Below, one piece after another: positions 57,465 to 64,000 of a stretch of 64,000 nt of DNA. Every line of letters starts with the position of its first letter. Position 1 is the stretch's first letter. Location of the stretch: NCBI RefSeq assembly GCF_001612945.1, contig NZ_BDBK01000018.1:186001-250000 (forward strand), read 5' to 3'. The position numbers were made by a program, and so were the translations under genes. Under the pieces are notes generated by a model. It was not told the DNA's origin, ran no database searches, and saw nothing but the letters and a program-made list of their open reading frames with translations. The DNA is from Nocardia inohanensis NBRC 100128. GTDB lineage: Bacteria > Actinomycetota > Actinomycetes > Mycobacteriales > Mycobacteriaceae.

Positions 57465-58249
57465 GCGGTGCGCCTGCGTAGGGTTGCCGCGCCGAGAGCC
57501 AGTGCGACGGTGGCGAATACCGCCACGATCGCCAGATCACGCCACATCTGGCCGGTGACGCCGGTGTGGGTGGAGACCTGTTGCAGCGCGTCCACGGCGT
57601 AGCTCAACGGCAGCACATTGCTGATCGCTTCCAGCCAGCCGGGGAGCTGGCCGCGCGGGACCAGCAGGCCGCAGAGGAAGAATTGGGGGAGCACGATCAC
57701 GGGCATGAACTGTACGGCCTGGAATTCGGTGCGGGCGAAGGCGCTTGCCAGCAGACCGAGGGCGACACCGAGCACCGCGTCGAGCACGGCGATGAGGATC
57801 ACCAGGAGTGGACTGCCCGCCGACTCGAGATCCAGCAGCCAGAACGCGACCACGCAGGCGATGACGGCCTGCCCGGTGGCGGCCACCGAGAAGGCGGTGC
57901 CGTAGCCGGCGAGCAGGTCGAACTTGGCCAGGGGCGTGGTCATCAGGCGTTCGAGGGTGCCCGAAACCCGTTCCCGCTGCATGGCGATCGCGGTGATCAG
58001 GAACATGACCACGAACGGCAGGATGCCGAGCATGGTGATGCCGACCCGGTCGAACAACCGGGGCGCGCCGGGCATGACCGGATAGTTCTTGTAGACGAAG
58101 TAGAGCAATGTCATGAGCAGGGCGGGCACCACCAGGATCATGGCCACGGTGCGATGGTCGGCGCGCAATTGGCGCAGGATACGCACGGTGGTGGCGGTGT
58201 AGCAGCGCAGCGGTCGCGGTCCGGCGGGACGCGAAAGGGTGGCGGTCAC
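57461..58249 (-). CDS. ABC-2 type transporter permease
   Basis: The 262-residue protein has six membrane helices in the ABC-2 pattern (MILVVPALLMTLLYFVY, MLGILPFVVMFLITAIAMQRERVSGTLERLMTTPL, LVILIAVLDAVLGVALGLLAS, FMPVIVLPQFFLCGLLVP). The RERxxGTLE segment is the coupling region. GTG 58249 overlaps the ATPase stop. It would export a drug or lipid with the ATPase. Confidence 0.94.
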   Translation of the reverse strand: MTATLSRPAGPRPLRCYTATTVRILRQLRADHRTVAMILVVPALLMTLLYFVYKNYPVMPGAPRLFDRVGITMLGILPFVVMFLITAIAMQRERVSGTLERLMTTPLAKFDLLAGYGTAFSVAATGQAVIACVVAFWLLDLESAGSPLLVILIAVLDAVLGVALGLLASAFARTEFQAVQFMPVIVLPQFFLCGLLVPRGQLPGWLEAISNVLPLSYAVDALQQVSTHTGVTGQMWRDLAIVAVFATVALALGAATLRRRTA

Positions 58250-58974
58250 AGCTGTTCTCCCATTCGAATGAGCGCGAGGAAGGCGTGCTCCAGGCTGGAT
58301 TCGCCGGTGTCGTGGCGTAATTCGTCGGGGCTGAGCTGAGCCAGCAGCCGGCCCTCGCGCATCAGCAGCAGTTTGTCGCAGTGCTCGGCCTCGTCCATGA
58401 CGTGACTCGAAACCAGCAGGGTGCGGCCCTGTTTCGCGAGCGCGTGGAACTGCTCCCACAGGTCCGCGCGCAGCACCGGATCCAGGCCGACGGTCGGCTC
58501 GTCCAGCACCAGCAGTTCCGGATTCGCCACCAGCGCGCAGGCCAGGGAGACGCGGGTGCGCTGCCCGCCGGAGAGCTGATTGCCGCGATTCCCGGCGTGC
58601 CCGCTCAAACCGACCGCGGCGATGGCGGTTTCGACATCGGTCTTCGAACAGCCGTACAGCGCACCGAAATACGAGACGTTGTCGGTGACGCTGAGATCGT
58701 CGTAGATGCTCGGCGCCTGGGTCACGTAACCGACCCGGCGGCGCAGCGCGGGTGACCCGGCCTCGTCGCCGAGCACCCGCACCGACCCGGTTTCGATGAT
58801 CTGGGTGCCCACGATGCTGCGCATGAGGGTGGTCTTGCCGCAGCCGGAGGGCCCCAGCAGTCCGGTGATGCTGCCGCGCGGCACGGTGAGCGAGATGTCC
58901 TGGAGTACCTGCCGGCCACCGCGACGCACCTCCAGGTGCTCTATCGCGATGGCGGCTGTGTTCGGCGACGTCAC
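58246..58974 (-). CDS. ABC transporter ATP-binding protein
   Basis: The 242-residue ATPase has Walker A GPSGCGKTT, Q-loop near YVTQAPSIYDD, signature LSGGQRTRVSLA, Walker B LLVLDEPTVGLDP and the switch histidine in VSSHVMDEAEHC. It is first in the operon ATPase-permease-TetR. GTG 58974 with GAGG seven bases upstream is preferred; the in-frame GTG 59007 lies inside the palindromic operator. Confidence 0.95.
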   Translation of the reverse strand: MTSPNTAAIAIEHLEVRRGGRQVLQDISLTVPRGSITGLLGPSGCGKTTLMRSIVGTQIIETGSVRVLGDEAGSPALRRRVGYVTQAPSIYDDLSVTDNVSYFGALYGCSKTDVETAIAAVGLSGHAGNRGNQLSGGQRTRVSLACALVANPELLVLDEPTVGLDPVLRADLWEQFHALAKQGRTLLVSSHVMDEAEHCDKLLLMREGRLLAQLSPDELRHDTGESSLEHAFLALIRMGEQL

Positions 58975-58984
58975 GGTCGGCCTC

Positions 58985-59020
58985 AATTCATCGAGTGTTG
59001 AATTCACTACGTGATGAATT
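58985..59020. promoter_or_regulatory. 36-bp dyad operator before the ABC exporter operon
   Basis: Outer arms AATTCATC/GATGAATT and inner AGTG/CACT flank a GAATTC-containing centre. It begins 11 bases upstream of the ATPase start, as expected for repression by the operon's own TetR. Confidence 0.75.
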
Positions 59021-59071
59021 GTGTGCCCGGCCGCCCGTGATCGTCAAGACCCGCTTGCGTGTCGCGGCGTG

Positions 59072-60592
59072 TCAGTGCCCGGAGTGCTGGTGAGCCGGGG
59101 GAGAGCCGGCCTTCGCGCCCGGATCGACGACCACGAACTGGCCCATCATGCCGAGGTCCTCGTGCCAGAGCAGATGGCAGTGAAACATGTACGGATTGTT
59201 CGGATCGGCGGGTCCGTCGAAGCGCACCGCGAGCCGCACCGTGCTGTCCGGCGGCAGGAACACGGTGTCCTTCGGGCCGCTCATGGCGGCCGGCGGCGTC
59301 TTGCCATCCACCTCGGCGACCCGGAACTGCACATCGTGAATGTGGAAGTTGTGCGGCATGCCGTCGCGATTGCGCACCGTCCACAGTTCGGTCTCCCCGC
59401 GGGTGAGGGTCGCGTCGATCCGGTTCATATCCATCGCGTGCTCGTTGATGGTGCCGAAGTCGAGGTCGAAAGTCCGCTCCCGCGCGGCATCCGACGCCTG
59501 CGGGGTAGCCGCGGGCGCCAGCGTGGCGGGCACCGCGGGGGACGAGCGCAAGGTTTCGGCCGCACGCAATTCCAGGAGATCGAATCGATCGTCGCCGCCG
59601 CTGAACCGGCTGCCGAAGAAATCCAGTCCCAGGTCGGGGTTTTCACTGCGCAGCGTCACCCGCTCGCCGGGCCGCACCCGCACCACGATCTCGGCTCGCT
59701 CGCCCGGCGACAATCGGACATGTTCGAGCGTGGCCGGATGCTCCAGCAGGCCGCCGTCGGTGCCGATGAGGTCGAACGCGCGGCTGTCGGAGAAGCCGAA
59801 ATCGTAGATCCGCGCCGTCGAGGCATTGAGCAGCCGCAACCGCACCAGTTCGTCGCTGACCGTCCGGTAGGGCGCGAGCGTGCCATTGACCATGGTCCGA
59901 TCGCCGAGTGTCCCGACATCGGCGAACATTCCACGGCCGTAACGGAATTGGTTACCGTCGAACTTCACGTCCTGCACGATCACCGGCAGATCGTCCACCC
60001 CGTAGGTGTGCGGCAGGGTGAGCGCCGATGCGGTGTCGTCGCCGAGAACGAACATCCCCGCCAGGCCGTTGCGCACGTTAGATTCGGTGGCGCCGTGCGG
60101 ATGTGGGTGATACCAGAGCGTCGCGGCGGGCTGATCCACCGTCCACTCCGGAGTCCAGGTCCCGCCCGCCCGCACCGGCTGATGCGGGCCGCCATCCATC
60201 GCCGCCGGAAGATGCATGCCGTGCCAGTGCACCGACGAATCCTCGGCCAGGTCATTGCGCACCCGAACTCGCACCCGCTCACCGCGATTCGCGCGCAACG
60301 TCGGGCCGAGATAATCCCCGTTGAATCCCCAGGTCGCCGTCTGCCGCCCCGGCCGGAACTCCTTCTGCCCGGCGCGCATGTCCAGCTCGAACACCCGCGT
60401 ACCGTCCGCCTCCACCGTGGAGTCGGCCAGCGGCGGTACCCATAACTCCTCGGTCATCGCCATCCCGACCGTGGACACGTCCGCCCGGGAATACGTCCAC
60501 CCGAACCAGCCGCCCACCGTCAACGCGATGACCACCACGAATGCCCCGAGCCCCAGCAGTATTCGCCGGGCCCGCGATCGTCCACCAACCAT
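59072..60592 (-). CDS. Multicopper oxidase
   Basis: The 506-residue protein has an N-terminal membrane anchor or signal (LLGLGAFVVVIALTVGGWFGW) and three cupredoxin domains. All four copper motifs are present: HWHGMH, WYHPHPHG, HNFHIHDVQ and HCHLLWHEDLGMM. The type 1 site thus has Cys, two His and an axial Met candidate. It resembles CotA/CueO-type oxidases with phenol or Cu(I) substrates and acts outside the membrane. A C-terminal His-rich tail (HQHSGH) may bind copper. Confidence 0.94.
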   Translation of the reverse strand: MVGGRSRARRILLGLGAFVVVIALTVGGWFGWTYSRADVSTVGMAMTEELWVPPLADSTVEADGTRVFELDMRAGQKEFRPGRQTATWGFNGDYLGPTLRANRGERVRVRVRNDLAEDSSVHWHGMHLPAAMDGGPHQPVRAGGTWTPEWTVDQPAATLWYHPHPHGATESNVRNGLAGMFVLGDDTASALTLPHTYGVDDLPVIVQDVKFDGNQFRYGRGMFADVGTLGDRTMVNGTLAPYRTVSDELVRLRLLNASTARIYDFGFSDSRAFDLIGTDGGLLEHPATLEHVRLSPGERAEIVVRVRPGERVTLRSENPDLGLDFFGSRFSGGDDRFDLLELRAAETLRSSPAVPATLAPAATPQASDAARERTFDLDFGTINEHAMDMNRIDATLTRGETELWTVRNRDGMPHNFHIHDVQFRVAEVDGKTPPAAMSGPKDTVFLPPDSTVRLAVRFDGPADPNNPYMFHCHLLWHEDLGMMGQFVVVDPGAKAGSPPAHQHSGH

Positions 60593-60879
60593 GCGCCGAC
60601 GTTAGGAAAACCAGCCCCGCCCCCACATCGGGCAGCGCCCGGAGATTCTCCCGGACCCGTACCCCGAGATCACCCTGTGTCACCCCTGGGCCTCGATACT
60701 CCTGCCGCTCGGGATATCGGTGTGGTGCCGTGCTGGTGGGTTTGTCCTGAATGTCGCGGGTTGTGCTGACGAAAGTCTGACCATCGGCGGAACGGCGGTA
60801 TGTCGTGGTGACGCGCGGCCCACCCGGCGTCCACAATCTCCGGCATGACCGCTGTTCCCACGACCGATGGAGGCCGCCC
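60593..60879. other. 287-bp divergent promoter region, no gene seen
   Basis: This region lies between the multicopper oxidase and the epimerase. A 16-codon frame (60845-60895) overlaps the epimerase start but has no good ribosome site, so I do not call it. No strong palindrome is visible. Confidence 0.5.
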
Positions 60880-61938
60880 GTGCGGGTATTGCTGACCGGT
60901 GCCGCCGGATTCATCGGATCGCACATTCATCGCGCACTCTCCGACGCCGGGCACGAGGTCGTCGCTGTCGATCTCATGCTCGCCGCCGCGCACGGATGCG
61001 CCGCACTACCACCCAGCGGCATCGAACGGGTGGATGTGCGTGACCCGGGTGCGCTCGACCCGTACCTGCGCGGCATCGATGCCGTCTGCCATCAGGCCGC
61101 CGTGGTCGGCGCCGGGGTCGACGCCCAGGACGCGCCCGCGTATGCCAGCCACAACGACCTCGGCACGGCCGTGCTGCTCGCGGCCATGGATCGCGCGAAA
61201 TGCCGTCGCCTGGTGCTGGCTTCGTCCATGGTGGTGTACGGGGAGGGGCGTTACCTCGATGCGTCGGGGGCGGCCGCCGAGCCGGCTCCGCGTCGCCGCG
61301 AGGATCTCGAGCGCGGGGTCTTCGATCACCTGAGCGCCGAGGGTGAACCGCTCACCTGGGCTCCCATCGACGAGGATGCGCCGGTGCGGCCGCGCAGCTT
61401 GTACGCGGCGAGCAAAGCGGCGCAGGAGCATTACGCGACCGCTTGGGCCACGGCCACCGGTTCCACCGTGACCGCGCTTCGCTACCACAACGTATACGGC
61501 CCCGATATGCCCAGGGACACACCGTATTCCGGGGTCGCCGCCATCTTCCGCTCCAGTCTGGAAGCGGGTGAATCGCCGCGGGTGTTCGAAGACGGCTGCC
61601 AGGCCCGCGATTTCGTGCATGTCCGCGATATCGCCGCCGCCAACCTCGCCGCATTGGAGTGTCCGCTGCCAGGTTTCGTACCCCTGAATATCGCCTCCGG
61701 CACCCCCATCACCATCGCCGAAGTCGCGGCCCTGCTCGCGACGGCGCACGGCGGCAAGCCCCCGGTCGTCACCGGCGACTTCCGTTCCGGCGATGTGCGG
61801 CATATCGTCGCCAGCCCCGAAAGGGCGCGCACCGCACTGGGTTTCACCGCCTCGGTGAGCCCCCGGCAGGGGCTGGCCGAATTCGCCACCGCCCCCTTGC
61901 GTGCGGCCGTCGGGGTGGGCGCGCCCAGTTGGCGGTAG
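60880..61938 (+). CDS. NAD-dependent epimerase/dehydratase
   Basis: The 352-residue extended SDR protein has the nucleotide motif LLTGAAGFIGSHIHRAL, the ASSMVVYGEG strand, the catalytic YAASKAAQEHYA (YxxxK) and RYHNVYGPDMPRDTPYSGV, then RDFVHVRDIAAANL. This is the nucleotide-sugar epimerase or dehydratase pattern (GalE/RmlB-like). GTG 60880 follows a GGAGG site; an upstream in-frame start gives a non-conserved leader. No linked glycosyltransferase shows which sugar it acts on. Confidence 0.93.
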   Translation: MRVLLTGAAGFIGSHIHRALSDAGHEVVAVDLMLAAAHGCAALPPSGIERVDVRDPGALDPYLRGIDAVCHQAAVVGAGVDAQDAPAYASHNDLGTAVLLAAMDRAKCRRLVLASSMVVYGEGRYLDASGAAAEPAPRRREDLERGVFDHLSAEGEPLTWAPIDEDAPVRPRSLYAASKAAQEHYATAWATATGSTVTALRYHNVYGPDMPRDTPYSGVAAIFRSSLEAGESPRVFEDGCQARDFVHVRDIAAANLAALECPLPGFVPLNIASGTPITIAEVAALLATAHGGKPPVVTGDFRSGDVRHIVASPERARTALGFTASVSPRQGLAEFATAPLRAAVGVGAPSWR

Positions 61939-61941
61939 CTC

Positions 61942-62976
61942 TCAGTGCGCGCCGGTGGACCGGAGCAGCGGCAGGCGGATCTCGAAACGCGCGCCCTGCT
62001 CCCGGTTCTCGGCGTGGATCTCGCCGCCGTGCGCGCTGACCAGTCCGGCCGCGATGGCCAGGCCCATGCCGCTGCCGCTGCCGAGCGCGTCGGCGGTGGG
62101 GGTGCGGGCGGCGGTGCCGCGGTAGGCGATCTCGAAAATGCGGGGCAGATCGGCTTCGGCGATACCCGGGCCGGTGTCGTCGACTCTGACCCACGCCTGC
62201 CCGTCGCCGATTCCGGCGGAGAGCGAGATACGCCCGCCGGACGGGGTGTGGGCGAGCGCATTGGCCACCAGGTTGGTGAGCACCCGCCCGAGCGCGCGGT
62301 CGCTGCCCGACACCGGAATTCGGTATCCGGGCTGCATCGCCTCGAGGGTGATCTCCGCTCGTTCGGCGGTCGCCCGATTGGCGGCCAGCACCTCGTCGAT
62401 CACCTCGCGCAGGTCGACGGGCTCCAGCTCCAGCCGCAAGGCCCCGGCATTGATCTTCGACATCTCGAACAGGTCGTCGACCATGGCGGAGAGCCGATTC
62501 GACTCCCGCACCAGCTGATTCGCGTACTGCTGTACATCCTGCTGCCCGCTGACCACGCCGTCCGCCAGCGCCTCACCCATGGCGCGGATACCGGCGAGGG
62601 GGGTGCGCAGGTCATGGCTCACCCAGGCCACCAGTTCGCGCCGGGACTGTTCGGCGGCGCGCTCCTGCGCCAGCATCTCCTTCTCCCACACCATGGTTCG
62701 CGCCTGCGCTCGCCCCATCAGCACGGCCGCGGGGAGGGTCACCGCCGTCACCACGCCCAGCACGATGCCGGTGCGCTCCAATGCGTCGTCGAACATCAGC
62801 CCGCTCACCGCCACCACCCCGGCGAGCGTGGCCAGGGTCGGGATCAGTACCAGCACAACCAGACTGGTGGTGACCGCGCGATTGCGGGTGTGGCGCAGCA
62901 ACAGCGCGCCCAGCAGCACCACCGGCAATGATCCCGCGAGCGCGTAGCCGACGAGGCCGGAGGTGTCAGTCGGCAC
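61942..62976 (-). CDS. Sensor histidine kinase
   Basis: The 344-residue protein has an N-terminal membrane part of three to four helices (GYALAGSLPVVLLGALLL, TSLVVLVLIPTLATLAGVVAV, TGIVLGVVTAVTLPAAVLM) with hardly any external domain. A dimerisation/phosphoacceptor helix follows (WVSHDLRTPLAGIRAM), then an ATPase domain (NLVANALAHTP, DDTGPGIAEADLPRIF, GSGMGLAIAAG). The signal is probably sensed within the membrane. Its start overlaps the response-regulator gene by 11 bases. Confidence 0.95.
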   Translation of the reverse strand: MPTDTSGLVGYALAGSLPVVLLGALLLRHTRNRAVTTSLVVLVLIPTLATLAGVVAVSGLMFDDALERTGIVLGVVTAVTLPAAVLMGRAQARTMVWEKEMLAQERAAEQSRRELVAWVSHDLRTPLAGIRAMGEALADGVVSGQQDVQQYANQLVRESNRLSAMVDDLFEMSKINAGALRLELEPVDLREVIDEVLAANRATAERAEITLEAMQPGYRIPVSGSDRALGRVLTNLVANALAHTPSGGRISLSAGIGDGQAWVRVDDTGPGIAEADLPRIFEIAYRGTAARTPTADALGSGSGMGLAIAAGLVSAHGGEIHAENREQGARFEIRLPLLRSTGAH

Positions 62977-63742
62977 GGCCGCCGCCCGCCCGGTCGGGAT
63001 CCGCCCCGGCGCCCGAGCCGGATCGTCCCGGTGCGGGCCCGTCGCCTACCGTGTCCTCTGCGGAATCCACTCGGCCCCAGGCATATCCGCGCCCCCACAC
63101 GGTATCGATGAGGTGTGCGTCGCCGAGTTTGGCGCGCAATCGCTTGATATGCACGGTGACCGTGGACAGATCCCCGAAATCCCAGCCCCACACCTGTGAC
63201 AGCAGCTCCTCGCGGCTGAACACCCGGCGCTGATGCGCGAGCAGGAACGCCAGCAGATCGAACTCGCGCGCGGTCAGCTGTACCGGCCGTCCCGCGATGG
63301 TCACCGTGCGTGAATCCTGCCGCAATTCGATGGTGCCGCCGCGCAATACCTGATCGGAGACGGGCCCGCTCCGCGCCCGCCGCAGCACCGACGCCACCCG
63401 CAGCGCCAGTTCCTTCGGGCTGAACGGCTTCGTCACGTAGTCGTCCGCGCCGGCCTGCAACCCGATCACCCGATCGTCCTCCTCGCCGAGCGCGGTGAGC
63501 AGAATGATCGGCGTCTCCGGATGCGGCCCGGCCCGCACCGCCCGCACCAGTTCGATCCCGTCCGGCGCGGGCATCATCACATCCAGCACCGCCAGATCGA
63601 TGTCGTTGCGGTCGAGGACTTCTCGTGTGGCGCGCCCGTCCGCGGTCTCCACCACCTCGAAACCGTCCCGTTCCAGATAGCGGCGCACCACATCCCGCAC
63701 CACCGGATCGTCATCTGCCACCAGAATGCGCACGGCCCTCAC
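62966..63742 (-). CDS. OmpR/PhoB-type response regulator
   Basis: The 258-residue protein has a receiver domain (RILVADDDPVVRDVV, phospho-Asp in LAVLDVMMPAPDG, LTALGEEDD, DDYVTKPFSPKEL) and a winged-helix output domain (LTAREFDLLAFLLAHQRRVFSREELLSQVWG, VTVHIKRLRAKLGD). A 25-residue Gly/Ala/Asp-rich tail follows. GTG 63742 overlaps the stop of the membrane-protein gene upstream (GTGA), so membrane protein, regulator and kinase form one operon. Confidence 0.95.
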   Translation of the reverse strand: MRAVRILVADDDPVVRDVVRRYLERDGFEVVETADGRATREVLDRNDIDLAVLDVMMPAPDGIELVRAVRAGPHPETPIILLTALGEEDDRVIGLQAGADDYVTKPFSPKELALRVASVLRRARSGPVSDQVLRGGTIELRQDSRTVTIAGRPVQLTAREFDLLAFLLAHQRRVFSREELLSQVWGWDFGDLSTVTVHIKRLRAKLGDAHLIDTVWGRGYAWGRVDSAEDTVGDGPAPGRSGSGAGADPDRAGGGRAD

Positions 63743-64000
63743 CAATTCGTCAGTATCAGGTGGGCGATCAGCAGTGTGCCCACGGCTTGTACGGCCAGCC
63801 AGCCGCGTTGATTGTCGCGCGGCAGCAGCGCGGTCCCCGCCAGCGCCCACACCTCGAAGGGCAGCCAGATCCGCTCGGTCTCGGCCTTGCTCAGCCCGCT
63901 CAGGTCCGCGGCGACAATGGCGAGCACCCCCGCCGCCGCGACCAGCGCCGCCGGATCGACCTCGGAGCGCCAGTGCCCCAGCCACTTTCGCGCCGAGTCG
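63739..64000 (-). CDS. Membrane protein, C-terminal part (5' end outside window)
   Basis: The last 86 residues are visible: VDPAALVAAAGVLAIVAADL, then SGLSKAETERIWLPFEVWALAGTALL and the final helices ending LILTNW. The LSxGEVERIWLPF-like motif is one I recall from the end of actinobacterial multi-pass membrane proteins (putative glycosyltransferase- or O-antigen-like). The gene runs on beyond the right edge. The stop overlaps the response-regulator start. Confidence 0.7.
   Translation of the reverse strand, partial: DSARKWLGHWRSEVDPAALVAAAGVLAIVAADLSGLSKAETERIWLPFEVWALAGTALLPRDNQRGWLAVQAVGTLLIAHLILTNW

Noticed and set aside
60845..60895. 16-codon leader peptide overlapping the epimerase start
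   Set aside because: There is an ATG and a stop and it ends with two cysteines, but no good ribosome site precedes it and such short frames are common by chance.
1..64000. tRNA, rRNA, insertion sequence or prophage
   Set aside because: No cloverleaf-like sequence, transposase motif with terminal repeats, integrase or phage structural gene was noticed when reading both strands; a tRNAscan-SE and ISfinder search would settle this.

Overview
The window reads as a chromosomal segment of a high-GC actinomycete, most likely Nocardia or a close relative. The evidence is strong third-position G/C, many GTG starts, ATGA/GTGA start-stop overlaps, and Nocardiaceae-typical families (deazaflavin-dependent nitroreductase, LCP protein, DUF397 with an Scr1-type XRE regulator, DUF4254, DUF6188, TIGR00027-type methyltransferase). 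I saw no rRNA, tRNA, CRISPR array, prophage or intact insertion sequence.

Layout. 0-3 kb: the end of a DUF6188-like gene, a nitroreductase-family protein and an LCP cell-wall ligase. 2.9-17.5 kb: arginine biosynthesis in two blocks, argCJBDFR and argG-methyltransferase-argH. Each block is preceded by a near-identical ARG box. About 5 kb of unrelated genes separates them (two tandem MmyB-like regulators, a metallo-hydrolase, a TetR and an odd membrane fusion). 17.5-36.5 kb: an accessory stretch of small regulator/effector pairs with clear palindromic operators, secreted or lipid-anchored proteins, a decayed patch at 22.7-24.2 kb holding frameshifted or internally deleted genes, a diiron oxygenase/acyl-CoA dehydrogenase pair with a divergent TetR, a large LuxR-type AAA regulator, an SMR pump and threonine dehydratase. 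36.6-39.9 kb: a nucleobase permease, then the nitric-oxide pair nsrR-hmp.

39.9-44.6 kb is the highlight. It is a four-gene operon read on the minus strand: family 2B encapsulin shell, 2-methylisoborneol synthase, geranyl-diphosphate C-methyltransferase, isopentenyl-diphosphate isomerase. The isomerase supplies precursor, the methyltransferase makes 2-methyl-GPP, and the synthase cyclises it. The synthase carries a very long disordered N-terminus with an 18-bp minisatellite and is the expected shell cargo.

45-50 kb: a hydrolase/acyl-CoA-synthetase-like fusion that lacks key adenylation residues, a methyltransferase, a HAD phosphatase translationally coupled to ribB, and an ECF sigma factor with a thioredoxin-fold partner. 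51.4-56.8 kb: an amino-sugar and Gtr-like cell-envelope glycosylation locus (sugar aminotransferase, GtrB-like GT2, large GT-C-like membrane protein, GtrA, Trm112). 56.8-64 kb: a TetR-ABC exporter operon, a multicopper oxidase, an NAD-dependent epimerase, a two-component system, and the end of a membrane protein cut by the window edge.

All functional calls are from reading sequence and motifs by eye. No database search was run.
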